The notes: generated by a model from the letters alone, not told the origin. Numbered from the stretch's first letter, positions 1 to 8,549 are shown. The stretch: 57,917 nucleotides of DNA from CAZKNJ01 sp964554185 (GCA_964554185.1 CAZKNJ010000011.1:1-57917); one strand, 5' to 3'. Numbers and translations: made by a program.

Positions 1-1539
1 CGTGAAGCCGCTGAACTGGCCCCAGTTGTCCTTGGCGCGGACTTTGTAGATGTAGTCCTCGCCCACAGTAAGGCCCGAGTCGTAGATCTTGCGGCCGGTC
101 GTGTCGGTAGTCCTCAGCAGCGAGAAGTCCACATCAGCCGGCCCCTGCCGCCAGACTTCGTAACCCGCAAGATAGTCCGAGGCGCTCGCCCCCCAGCTCA
201 CTTCAATGGAGTAGCTGTAGGGAATGCCTTCGTTCTCCGTGGCTATCGTGGCTGGCGTCGTCGGCGCCGCCGGGAAGAACGGCGTGTTGGCCGCCTCATT
301 GCTGGGATCGGACTCAGCCTGCGAGGTATTCACCGCAGTCGCGTAGTAGGTGTATTCAATGCCCGGGGGAAGCCAGTCGCCGTTGTTGTTGTCGGTGTAC
401 TGGAGCGGAACCGTCGCCTTCGGAATGGCCGCAACCTGGGTGAACTCGGTTTCGCCCTCGGCCTTCCGGTACAGCCGGTACTCCGCCAGATCAGGCTCGG
501 TGTTGGCGCTCCAGGTCAAGAGAATCCTGCCGGGGCCAATGGCCTCTTTGGCGATCGCTGCGAGGTTCGCCGGCGGATTGGGCACCTCCGGCTGCGCCAC
601 CGTCGCCGGGTCGCTGGGGATGCCCTCGGCGCCACCATTGTCGCCCGGCGCTACCGTCACCTCTTCCGTACCCGCCAACAACACCTCGGTGTACTCGTAC
701 TCCACCCGCGTGCTGCCAGCATCATCCGGCCGCATCACCGATAACGGCTCTCCCGGATTGCCCTCGTTCGGCAGCGGAGTCGCGTTGCCGGCCACATATA
801 CGTTGTAGCCCGCCAGGGAAGTGCCGAAGTGCACCGCTATCGGCGTCACATCCGCGATACCTATCGTCTCGTTGCCGTCCCCGTCCGCCAGGCCTACCGC
901 CGAGTTCTCGTCGGCAACCGCAGAACCAAAGTTCATGGCCAGCGGCGTGATGTCAGCAATCGCCACCGTCCCGTTGTTGTCGTAGTCGCCCACATTGCGC
1001 TCGTGCCACCGCAGAATATACGTCCCCGCCGTGGCAGTCTCAATCAACCGCAAGTCCGTGGGCTTGTTCTCACCTCCGCCGGGCGCAGTACTCACCGCTT
1101 TCGCCGCCGTATCCGCCCCGGCCTCGTACTTCACCCGCAACACCTCTCCACTCCCGCTAACTCCTTCCACCTCGTCAGCATGCACCTTGATTATCCCGCA
1201 CGGCACTTCCCCATGCCGCCCGGTCACCGCAAGGCTGATTACCTCCTCTTCCGCACCCAGGAAACCTCCGAACTTCACCTCCACCGGCCGGTATCCCTCC
1301 GGGTGCTTCAAGGTCACGTATACCGCCTTCAGCCCCTCTGCACCCTCCGCCTTCACAATAACCTCGGGTGCACTCGCGGTTCCCACCACCTCGGCCACCA
1401 GCTTGCCTCCGCCCATCAAATCAACATCCGCAAGCTCGAAGCCTCCAATGCTCAACGGCGCCGGCGCGCTCCGCACGCCACCGCCGCCGCAGGATACCGC
1501 CAGAAGGAGCATAAAGGCCATTAGTATCAGCCTTCTCAT
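1..1539 (-). CDS. Secreted FN3/dockerin-like lipoprotein, copy 1 (C-terminus outside window)
   Basis: This is the N-terminal 513 codons of a large exported protein whose 3' end lies beyond the left edge. It starts with a short hydrophobic signal ending in a lipobox-like A-V-S-C (Cys17), so it is probably a lipoprotein. A cohesin-like beta domain follows (about 30-140), then two dockerin-like calcium loops with D-x-D/N spacing (about 185-240) and fibronectin type III domains. The ATG at 1539 has a strong AAGGAG ribosome site. The first ~330 codons are almost base-for-base identical to the next gene upstream (start at 3988), while the FN3 part has diverged. Known dockerin and FN3 domains mediate adhesion or assembly of extracellular complexes; a cell-surface scaffold role is inference. 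Confidence 0.8.
   Translation of the reverse strand, partial: MRRLILMAFMLLLAVSCGGGGVRSAPAPLSIGGFELADVDLMGGGKLVAEVVGTASAPEVIVKAEGAEGLKAVYVTLKHPEGYRPVEVKFGGFLGAEEEVISLAVTGRHGEVPCGIIKVHADEVEGVSGSGEVLRVKYEAGADTAAKAVSTAPGGGENKPTDLRLIETATAGTYILRWHERNVGDYDNNGTVAIADITPLAMNFGSAVADENSAVGLADGDGNETIGIADVTPIAVHFGTSLAGYNVYVAGNATPLPNEGNPGEPLSVMRPDDAGSTRVEYEYTEVLLAGTEEVTVAPGDNGGAEGIPSDPATVAQPEVPNPPANLAAIAKEAIGPGRILLTWSANTEPDLAEYRLYRKAEGETEFTQVAAIPKATVPLQYTDNNNGDWLPPGIEYTYYATAVNTSQAESDPSNEAANTPFFPAAPTTPATIATENEGIPYSYSIEVSWGASASDYLAGYEVWRQGPADVDFSLLRTTDTTGRKIYDSGLTVGEDYIYKVRAKDNWGQFSGFT
555..1539 (-). repeat. Direct repeat, copy A (985 bp)
   Basis: Repeat of 3004-3988 at an offset of 2449 bases. I saw a single substitution (position 1500 versus 3949) in the coding part when reading the two copies side by side. 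Identity drops sharply left of about 555. Confidence 0.85.
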
Positions 1540-1603
1540 GTTTCACTCCTTGTTGAAGTTTGTATGCGCATAAGTGCTGCGCTTACGCAGCGCGTTACGG
1601 GCT

Positions 1604-1609
1604 ATTATA
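1604..1609 (-). promoter_or_regulatory. -10 box of copy 1 FN3 lipoprotein gene
   Basis: A perfect TATAAT read on the minus strand, about 65 bases before the ATG at 1539. Only a weak -35 (CTGACT) is seen at a short spacing. Confidence 0.55.
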
Positions 1610-1649
1610 CCTCAAGCAGCGGGAAGTCAGTCTACCAGCGGCGACCCGG

Positions 1650-1681
1650 AAAAAAGAAAGGGGCGGCATACGCCGCCCCTT
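1650..1681 (-). terminator. Rho-independent terminator after the FN3-redoxin gene
   Basis: A perfect 10-bp GC-rich stem (1658-1667 with 1672-1681, four-base loop) is followed on the minus strand by a T-rich tract (TTTCTTTTTT-like, 1650-1659). It lies 22 bases after the stop at 1703. This placement supports transcription running through the redoxin segment to 1703. Confidence 0.9.
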
Positions 1682-1702
1682 ATGCAGCCTTTGTTATGCC
1701 GG

Positions 1703-3988
1703 CTAGAGCAGTTCCTCAATGTAGCCGCGCCAAGTGGATTCGTGTGATTGCACGCCGCCGTAGACCTTTCGCACTTTGCCGTCGCGGTCAATCAGGAATG
1801 TTGACGGGCGGCTGAAAGTCCCGAAGGCGGACTCGTACAGCGTTTTCACGGCTGCACCCGTGTAGAAATCCGTGAGGTCGTTGGCGGGGCTATAGCCCTG
1901 CTGGGTAATCTCGGTGACCATAGTGCTGATAGCGGGCTCGTAGGCGCCGATGTAGCAGTAGCCCTGCGACTGGTAAGAATGGTAGATGGGGATTTGCGAA
2001 GGAAACTCCTTCGAGTGCGGGAAAGTTCAGCAGTAGTCATCGAAGCTGAGGGTTATCACGCAGTGGTTATCCAGACACTGCTGGAAGGGGATGTAGGGAG
2101 CGCTCTGCTTTTTGTAGCTGGCCACAGAGAAGCTCGGTGCATACCCCAGGAAGTTGAGCGTGGTTGTACGGACACTCGTTTGGTCGTCATCGCTCGTGAC
2201 ACCGTCGTTGGCCGTCACGGTTATGTCGGCAGCGCCGCAGCCGCCGCCGGAGCACCAAGCGACCGACAGGCCGTGGTTCCCGTACGGGAAGCAGCCGGAA
2301 CTGGCGTTCCAGGTGATGGTGGCCGCCGGGTTGGTGACATCCACGGAGAAATGGGCCTCTTCGTTGGGCCCGAAGGTCGTGCCGTCAACGGTGAGCGTAA
2401 GAATCTGCACATCAACGTAGGGCGAGCAACAGGAGCAGGCATCGTTGCTGTAATCGCTCACCTGGTCGAAAGAGTCTTTGGCGCGCACCTTGTAAGTGTA
2501 GTCAACGCCCTCGGTCAGGCCGCAGTCCTTATACTCCGGGTTGGGGCCCTCGCCGATTGCGCCAATGAGCGTGAAGTCCGCCTCGCCCTCCGCCCGGCAG
2601 TAAACATCGTAGCCGCTCAAGTACTCGCCGGTGGACGCGCTCCAAGTGAGCTTGACGGTCAAGCCGTAAGGCAAGCAGTCATCCGTTGCCTCCAAGTTCG
2701 CCGGCGTTGACGGCGCCGCCGGGAAGAACGGCGTGTTGGCCGCCTCATTGCTGGGGTCGGACTCAGTTTCGGCAGTATTCACCGCAGTCGCGTAGTAGGT
2801 GTATTCAATGCCGAGGGAGAGCCAGTCGCCGTTGTTGCTGTCGGTGTATTCCAGCGGAACCGTCGCCTTCGGAATGGCCGTAACCTGGGTGAACTCGGTT
2901 TCGCCCTCGGCCTTGCGGTACAACCGGTACTCCGCCAGGTCAGGCTCGGTGTTGGCGCTCCAGCTAAGGCGAATCCTGCCGGGACCGATGGCCTGGCTGG
3001 CGTTCGCTGCGAGGTTCGCCGGCGGATTGGGCACCTCCGGCTGCGCCACCGTCGCCGGGTCGCTGGGGATGCCCTCGGCGCCACCATTGTCGCCCGGCGC
3101 TACCGTCACCTCTTCCGTACCCGCCAACAACACCTCGGTGTACTCGTACTCCACCCGCGTGCTGCCAGCATCATCCGGCCGCATCACCGATAACGGCTCT
3201 CCCGGATTGCCCTCGTTCGGCAGCGGAGTCGCGTTGCCGGCCACATATACGTTGTAGCCCGCCAGGGAAGTGCCGAAGTGCACCGCTATCGGCGTCACAT
3301 CCGCGATACCTATCGTCTCGTTGCCGTCCCCGTCCGCCAGGCCTACCGCCGAGTTCTCGTCGGCAACCGCAGAACCAAAGTTCATGGCCAGCGGCGTGAT
3401 GTCAGCAATCGCCACCGTCCCGTTGTTGTCGTAGTCGCCCACATTGCGCTCGTGCCACCGCAGAATATACGTCCCCGCCGTGGCAGTCTCAATCAACCGC
3501 AAGTCCGTGGGCTTGTTCTCACCTCCGCCGGGCGCAGTACTCACCGCTTTCGCCGCCGTATCCGCCCCGGCCTCGTACTTCACCCGCAACACCTCTCCAC
3601 TCCCGCTAACTCCTTCCACCTCGTCAGCATGCACCTTGATTATCCCGCACGGCACTTCCCCATGCCGCCCGGTCACCGCAAGGCTGATTACCTCCTCTTC
3701 CGCACCCAGGAAACCTCCGAACTTCACCTCCACCGGCCGGTATCCCTCCGGGTGCTTCAAGGTCACGTATACCGCCTTCAGCCCCTCTGCACCCTCCGCC
3801 TTCACAATAACCTCGGGTGCACTCGCGGTTCCCACCACCTCGGCCACCAGCTTGCCTCCGCCCATCAAATCAACATCCGCAAGCTCGAAGCCTCCAATGC
3901 TCAACGGCGCCGGCGCGCTCCGCACGCCACCGCCGCCGCAGGATACCGCTAGAAGGAGCATAAAGGCCATTAGTATCAGCCTTCTCAT
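1703..3988 (-). CDS. FN3/dockerin-like lipoprotein with C-terminal redoxin domain; candidate selenoprotein (in-frame TGA at 2027-2029)
   Basis: Codons 1-653 encode a lipobox signal (Cys17), a cohesin-like domain (30-140), two dockerin-like Ca loops (185-240), FN3 domains (about 320-420 and 425-515) and a PKD-like stretch (520-600). The frame meets one TGA (codon 654) and then continues in the same frame for 107 codons to TAG at 1703. Residues about 610-761 read as one thioredoxin-fold redoxin domain: an APSF-type start before the TGA, then P-S-x-x-P-I-Y, QGYCYIGAY and the cis-Pro region R-P-S-T-F-L-I-D-R-D-G-K after it. By eye the TGA falls at the first catalytic Cys of the usual CxxC, giving Sec-T-F-P. 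A SECIS-like hairpin lies 13 bases downstream. Alternatives are a nonsense mutation or a sequencing error. The ATG at 3988 has an AAGGAG site. Confidence 0.7.
1997..2013 (-). promoter_or_regulatory. SECIS-like stem-loop downstream of in-frame TGA
   Basis: On the minus strand, 13 bases after the TGA (2027-2029), CGAAGG pairs perfectly with CCTTCG around the loop AGTTT. The loop begins 19 bases after the TGA and has G as its second base. Both the distance and the loop G fit what is known of bacterial SECIS elements. I did not compute a fold. Confidence 0.55.
3004..3988 (-). repeat. Direct repeat, copy B (985 bp)
   Basis: Partner of 555-1539. It covers the first ~328 codons of the second FN3 lipoprotein gene; a few bases of homology also extend upstream of the start (TCCTTGTTGAAG on the plus strand). 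Confidence 0.85.
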
Positions 3989-4045
3989 ATCCCTCTCCTT
4001 GTTGAAGAACGAGTATCATCGGCGAAATCTATCCGCCAAGTAGCA

Positions 4046-4051
4046 ATTATA
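4046..4051 (-). promoter_or_regulatory. -10 box of FN3-redoxin gene
   Basis: TATAAT on the minus strand, about 57 bases before the ATG at 3988. The upstream sequence differs from that of copy 1, so the two copies have separate promoters. Confidence 0.55.
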
Positions 4052-4096
4052 ACATCCGTTACAGCAGAATCAAGCCACAATCGCCAAAACCGCTTT

Positions 4097-4906
4097 TCAC
4101 AACAGCGCTTCGGTGCGCCGCCGCTGGTTGGCGAGATATATCTGCTCAAAGGCGTCGTCCATCCCAGTCTCGGTAACACGCTCCAGCAAAGCATCGGGTG
4201 AATTGTTGTTCTCGCTGAGATGTCCGAACATCACCTGGCGGGGTGGGTGACGCAGGCTCTGGACAAAGGCGAGAGCCTGCATGTTGCTCAGGTGGCCGGT
4301 GTCGCCGAGTATCCGCCGCTGCAGGAACGCAGGATAGTCGCTTGCACGCACCATGTCCGGCTCGTGGTTCGCTTCCAGCAAGATGAAGTCCGCACCGTCA
4401 CAGAGGCTGGCTTGGTGCTCGTGGGTTGTGCCCAGATCGGTGATGCAGACTATCTTGGTCCCCGCACTCTCGAAGCAGATGCTGACCGTCTCCGGTGCAT
4501 CGTGGCTCACCGGCAGCGGCGAGACATACACGCCGTTAAAGGCGTAACTTTCGCCCGGCCTGAAGGCGAACAGGCGGTGGCCCAGCCCCGAACGGCGGCT
4601 GCCGCGCGCGACCGCATTGAGCACCAGCTCCGGCAGCACAAAGCGCAGATTCGTCAGCCGATACCAAATCGGGAACGCGCTGAAGTGGTCTGAGTGGAGG
4701 TGGGTGACAAACACGGCGTCAATATCGCCGACTTCCACGCCCACGCCGCTCAGCTCGGCGGTGAGATGGCGGTGGGAGATGCCGCAGTCCACGAGAAACC
4801 GTTTCCCGCCAAGCTCAATCAGCGTGCAGTTTCCCTTGCTGCCGCTGGCGAAATTTATGACGCGCGCGCCGATGCGCGAGAGTATAACACAGCGCCTGGT
4901 GGACAC
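4097..4906 (-). CDS. MBL-fold metallo-hydrolase, YycJ/WalJ-like
   Basis: A metallo-beta-lactamase-fold hydrolase of about 260 residues. The metal-binding motif H-L-H-S-D-H is clear, the family start FASGSKGN is present, and DLG, LEANHE and GHLS blocks follow. YycJ/WalJ relatives are nuclease-like MBL proteins; the substrate is unknown here. The GTG at 4906 is the only normal start, but it puts an extended -10 (TGTTATACT) inside the gene. An in-frame ATC (4871-4873) sits exactly 7 bases after that box, at the spacing used by leaderless genes in this window, and would begin the protein where the family begins. The true start is therefore unsure. It is divergent from the gene at 4948. Confidence 0.8.
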   Translation of the reverse strand: MSTRRCVILSRIGARVINFASGSKGNCTLIELGGKRFLVDCGISHRHLTAELSGVGVEVGDIDAVFVTHLHSDHFSAFPIWYRLTNLRFVLPELVLNAVARGSRRSGLGHRLFAFRPGESYAFNGVYVSPLPVSHDAPETVSICFESAGTKIVCITDLGTTHEHQASLCDGADFILLEANHEPDMVRASDYPAFLQRRILGDTGHLSNMQALAFVQSLRHPPRQVMFGHLSENNNSPDALLERVTETGMDDAFEQIYLANQRRRTEALL

Positions 4907-4947
4907 CCGGAGAGGACATGGCGGTAGAATACTGTGGGTGCATCTGA

Positions 4948-5691
4948 ATGCGAGCGCGGGTGAACATCTGGCTTGTACTGGTACCGTGGGTGCTGATAAT
5001 CATCTTCGGGGCAATCGCCCTCGCGGGAGATTACGGGCAATTCCAGCAGGACAAGAGCCAGCAGCAAAGCGACCTACTTGCGCTCCAGAAAACTCTGTCA
5101 GCCCTAAAGGACTCATGGGAGGAGCAAGGCATCACGGTGTTTGAGCAGTTCCGCGAGGCCGAAGAGAAGCGCAGCATTGAAGAGCACGTGGGCAAGCTTG
5201 AGGCGAACACGCGCGCCGCCAAAGCTGATGCGGACGCGCTGCGCCAAGCGCAATTCTTCCCGGAAGCGGTGGACGCCGCGTATGACGCATTTGCAGAGCT
5301 AGCGGAGCTCCAGGAAACCATCCAGTCAGCCTTCAACACGCAAGCGGAGCTGATTGAAGTGAGGAAGGGGCTGATGGAAACACCGGCGCGAGTGAGGTTC
5401 TACCGCGACCGTGTTATCTACTGGTCTAGCCGCGACATCATCAACTACTACTTTGCCCAGGATGCGCTGGCGCAGTCGGAGAGCCACTACTATGAGATGC
5501 AGCTTCTAGCGGAGCAGCTCGGGCAGGAGATGGACCGGTGGCGGGAGCAGTTTGATCATCAGCGGCTCGCCTGCGCCGACCGCATTGAGCAGATGGGCGA
5601 AGCAGTAGCTCATGAAGCGAAAACGGACTACTTGAGCTACCTGCTCGCCAGGCTACGCACTTTCAACCCCCGGCGGGCTGCCGGCTTCTAG
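4948..5691 (+). CDS. Membrane-anchored coiled-coil protein, unknown function
   Basis: 247 residues. One N-terminal transmembrane segment (about residues 7-27, rich in V, L and I) is followed by a long, highly charged helical region with many Q, E and A residues in heptad-like patterns (about 35-235), which suggests a coiled coil on the periplasmic side. No catalytic motif is recognised. A TAGAAT box at 4925-4930 precedes the ATG. Its 3' end overlaps the convergent lipoprotein gene by four bases. The function is unknown. Confidence 0.7.
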   Translation: MRARVNIWLVLVPWVLIIIFGAIALAGDYGQFQQDKSQQQSDLLALQKTLSALKDSWEEQGITVFEQFREAEEKRSIEEHVGKLEANTRAAKADADALRQAQFFPEAVDAAYDAFAELAELQETIQSAFNTQAELIEVRKGLMETPARVRFYRDRVIYWSSRDIINYYFAQDALAQSESHYYEMQLLAEQLGQEMDRWREQFDHQRLACADRIEQMGEAVAHEAKTDYLSYLLARLRTFNPRRAAGF

Positions 5692-7133
5692 GTGCCCTTG
5701 AGCGGCACGGTAATCGGCGGAGGCCCGGTGGCGGGCTCCGGCAAATCCTGCCCGGAAGCCGGAGATTCGCCTGTGCTCCCATCGGGCTCTTCAACGTTTG
5801 CCGGTGCCGGTGCAGCATCGGAAAGCACGAACTCCTTCATCACCGAGTAGCCGCTGCCGGTGGAGTAATGCTCAACCACCAGCAGCCGCCCGGAGGCAAA
5901 GTCCACGCCCGCCAGTTCAACGCGCTGCGCCGATAGGCTTTCAGCAAGCACCCGCTGCTTGCTCCCGTCAATTGCGGTTACGCCAAGCGTGAATGACCTC
6001 TCGCCGGTGCCTGGTTTGCGCGACAGCCAGAAAACCACCGGCGAGTCAGGCGGCATCAAGATGCTGATGTGCGGTGAGGCAAGCTGCATCAGGACAGAAG
6101 TAACCCTGGTTCCGACATCGAGCTTCTCCAGCGTCAAGCGGCCCGAGGTGTTCGGGACTACGCTGCCCTCCGACTGCACCGGTACAAATCTGCTTACAAG
6201 CATTGTAGACGGCCCAATAAAAGCAGCGATGGGATTCCAGCGCTCTTCTTCAAGCGTAATGAAATAGGGGCTGGAGAAGAGCAGCGACAGGTCGGCCACC
6301 GACTTTCCCGGCTCGCCGGAGTATATGGCGAAAACCGATTCCTCGTAGTTCCCGGTGTCGTAGTGGCGCACAACATCCAGCGCGATAGTGCAGTCGGGCG
6401 AAAGCAGCGGCTTGTAGTCAAACTCCAGTTGAGCCTCGCCTTCCGGGCTGTAGAGCGTCCAGGCACGCGGCTCGCCCACGCCGTAGTGGCCTAAGAACGG
6501 GGTGACGCCGACAATCCTGCCCGCGAGCAGCCGCCCGTCGGCAAAGGAGTCGCCGACCATCATATTCTCTTCCAGCAGCGGAGCGTCCGAGCCGTCCGTC
6601 TTGAGCAGGCGCGCCTGGAGCGTGTAGCCCACGGAGGGCTCGTGGGGAACCAGGCTCTTCTGCTCCTCTTCCTCTGCAGACGGAGACACTTGCTCCAGAA
6701 GCTTGTGGTAGATGTAGCCGCCGGACTTCGCCGCGGCGAAGTTCAGCACGAGTTCAGCGTCTTTCAGCTGGAAGGTCTGAGTGACGTCAGTGGTATTCAC
6801 GAGATACAGCGGGCCAGCTCGCTCGTCCGTCCGCTCCAGATCAAAGGGAACTGACAGAAACAGAGCGCGGCCCGATCCGCCGAAATATGCAGCTTCTTTC
6901 ACCATATTCCCGTCTGCACTGAAGAAAAGCTCGCGGCTCACCGCCGCAAATGACTCATCCAGAAAAGCCACGGGGGAAAGCGCGGGCGGCGATGCGACTT
7001 TCTCGCCAAGGTCGGCTCTTTTCTCCGGAGGTGGTTCAACCGCGGGCTTCTGCTCACGCTGAGGGCACGCCGTGACGACGGCGGTTAGCGCAAGCGCCAG
7101 AGTCCATAGACAGGTTGTCCGCAGCGCGATCAT
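5688..7133 (-). CDS. Putative lipoprotein, possibly beta-propeller-like
   Basis: 481 residues with a clear signal peptide and lipobox V-T-A-C (Cys23), then a Pro/Glu/Lys-rich linker and a long region of short beta-strand-like segments (for example FSADGNM, SGRLLVVEHYS, FWLSRKPGTGERS) resembling propeller repeats. The C-terminus is a Pro/Gly-rich tail. No enzyme motif is visible. The ATG at 7133 overlaps the sirtuin stop as ATGA, so the two are probably translationally coupled. The function is unknown; an extracytoplasmic sensing or binding role is only a guess. Confidence 0.7.
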   Translation of the reverse strand: MIALRTTCLWTLALALTAVVTACPQREQKPAVEPPPEKRADLGEKVASPPALSPVAFLDESFAAVSRELFFSADGNMVKEAAYFGGSGRALFLSVPFDLERTDERAGPLYLVNTTDVTQTFQLKDAELVLNFAAAKSGGYIYHKLLEQVSPSAEEEEQKSLVPHEPSVGYTLQARLLKTDGSDAPLLEENMMVGDSFADGRLLAGRIVGVTPFLGHYGVGEPRAWTLYSPEGEAQLEFDYKPLLSPDCTIALDVVRHYDTGNYEESVFAIYSGEPGKSVADLSLLFSSPYFITLEEERWNPIAAFIGPSTMLVSRFVPVQSEGSVVPNTSGRLTLEKLDVGTRVTSVLMQLASPHISILMPPDSPVVFWLSRKPGTGERSFTLGVTAIDGSKQRVLAESLSAQRVELAGVDFASGRLLVVEHYSTGSGYSVMKEFVLSDAAPAPANVEEPDGSTGESPASGQDLPEPATGPPPITVPLKGT

Positions 7134-7900
7134 TCTGCGAACTCGCGTGCCCGGGACAGCAAGTCCGGAAGTATCTCCCCACTGCGCCCGTGCAATGAAA
7201 AGTCGGCGGAGTAGGTGAGTTCGGTAGGTTCCAGGTTTATCTCGATCACCATTCCCCCTGCACGTTTGGTGACGTATGGCAAACCCGCGGCGGGGTAGAC
7301 CTGCGAAGAGGTTCCCACCACAAGCATCACGTCGGCTTCACCGGCCAGTCGAAGGCTCTCCTCTATCACAAGCGGATCCAGCGACTCGCCGAACCAGACC
7401 ACGTGCGGACGCAGAATATCTCCGCAGCGCGGGCACGGTGGCGGGTACTCCGGAAGCGGCGTTGAGGGCAAGTGTGTCAGCTCAGTGGTGCACGCCTTCA
7501 AGCAGCGCGAATACCAGATGTTGCCGTGCAGCTCAACGACCGAATGGCTGCCGGCCATAGCATGCAGGCCATCAATGTTCTGAGTGATCGTGGTGAAACT
7601 GCCGCCACGCCCGGCCACCAGTCTCTCGTGCTCAGCGATAGCGAAGTGCCCGGGATTGGGCCTGGTCTGCCTGATCTGCGATCGGCGCCAGTCGTACCAC
7701 TCCCACACCTTGTGCGGATCGGCGAGGAAACCCTCAAGCGTGGCCAGGCGGGTGACATCTTCGTCCTTCCAGAAGCCGTCCTTTCCGCGGAAGGTGGGAA
7801 TGCCGCTTTCGGCGGAGATGCCTGCTCCGGTCATCGCAACCGGCCTACGCGCCCGGCCGACAATCGCAGCAATCTCGTTGAGCAGATTATCCTCAGCCAC
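7130..7900 (-). CDS. cobB: Sirtuin-type NAD-dependent protein deacylase (CobB-like)
   Basis: SIR2-family enzyme that removes acyl groups from lysines using NAD. Visible motifs are GAGIS, TQNIDGLH, the catalytic His in V-E-L-H-G, a zinc site with one Cys pair near KACTTE and one in CPRCG, and V-V-G-T-S-S. The Y-D-W-R stretch matches the YxxR motif of class III (SIRT5/CobB-like) sirtuins, which favour succinyl or malonyl lysine. The GTG at 7900 is chosen because GGAGG sits 9 bases upstream; an ATG at 7909 touches the same GGAGG, and an ATG-type start at 7948 would overlap purN more. The gene lies between purN and a lipoprotein gene in one operon. Confidence 0.88.
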   Translation of the reverse strand: MAEDNLLNEIAAIVGRARRPVAMTGAGISAESGIPTFRGKDGFWKDEDVTRLATLEGFLADPHKVWEWYDWRRSQIRQTRPNPGHFAIAEHERLVAGRGGSFTTITQNIDGLHAMAGSHSVVELHGNIWYSRCLKACTTELTHLPSTPLPEYPPPCPRCGDILRPHVVWFGESLDPLVIEESLRLAGEADVMLVVGTSSQVYPAAGLPYVTKRAGGMVIEINLEPTELTYSADFSLHGRSGEILPDLLSRAREFAE

Positions 7901-8549
7901 GATGGGCATCCTCCAGCAGGTTTCGTCCCGCAACCTGCACCCGGCCATCAGCAGTTACGCATACGCGGCCCTCGGCAAACCAGTTGATGACTACCGGGTA
8001 GAGCCCGCGCTCCGCCGTCCGCACACGCTCGCCGAGGGTCTCAACCGTGTCACCCTCCAGGACCGGAACCGCCCGCTGGGCGATGATGGGGCCGCAGTCG
8101 TACACCTCGTCCACGAAGTGCACCGTGCAGCCGGTGACCTTGCAGCCCGCTTTCAGCACCGCTTCGTGCACGTGGTCGCCGTACATTCCTTTGCCGCCGA
8201 AGGAAGGAAGCAGCGCGGGATGGATGTTGATGATCCGGTGGTGGTACTCGGGAGGGAACAGGTAGAGGCTGAGAAAGCCTCCGAAGACTATGAGTTCCGG
8301 CGCGAACGCGCGCAAAGATTCGGTAACCAGCTCGGAGAACTCGCTCGTGTCCCTGTGCTTCTTCTTCGGCACTACGACGGTAGGGATAGCCTCCTCTTCG
8401 GCGAAGAGCAGGCCGCGCGCAGATTCCTTGCTGGAGAGAACACACTTGATCCGGGCGTGGCAAGAGCCGTCGGTAACACGGTCAATGAGGTTCTTGAGCG
8501 TTGTCCCCCCGCCGGAGATGAGCACAGCGATTGAGATCTCGCGCGCCAC
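7893..8549 (-). CDS. purN: Phosphoribosylglycinamide formyltransferase
   Basis: GAR transformylase of purine synthesis, using 10-formyl-tetrahydrofolate. The protein has 218 residues, the usual size. Family motifs are SGGGTTL near the start (phosphate binding), the catalytic block I-N-I-H-P-A-L-L-P-S-F-G-G-K-G-M-Y-G, and GCTVHFVDE with D for catalysis near GPII. The GTG start at 8549 lies only 6 bases after an extended -10 box, so the mRNA is probably leaderless. The 3' end overlaps the sirtuin gene by 8 bases. Confidence 0.95.
   Translation of the reverse strand: MAREISIAVLISGGGTTLKNLIDRVTDGSCHARIKCVLSSKESARGLLFAEEEAIPTVVVPKKKHRDTSEFSELVTESLRAFAPELIVFGGFLSLYLFPPEYHHRIINIHPALLPSFGGKGMYGDHVHEAVLKAGCKVTGCTVHFVDEVYDCGPIIAQRAVPVLEGDTVETLGERVRTAERGLYPVVINWFAEGRVCVTADGRVQVAGRNLLEDAHRG

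Noticed and set aside
829..1524. Long plus-strand open frame opposite the FN3 lipoprotein, repeated at 3278-3952
   Set aside because: It is the shadow of a GC-rich gene. The protein is Arg/His-rich with no domain, and it recurs only because the underlying DNA is duplicated.
1703..1921. A separate small redoxin gene starting at the ATG at 1921
   Set aside because: The same frame is open back to the TGA at 2027 and the missing front half of the domain lies on the other side of that codon. No ribosome site precedes 1921.
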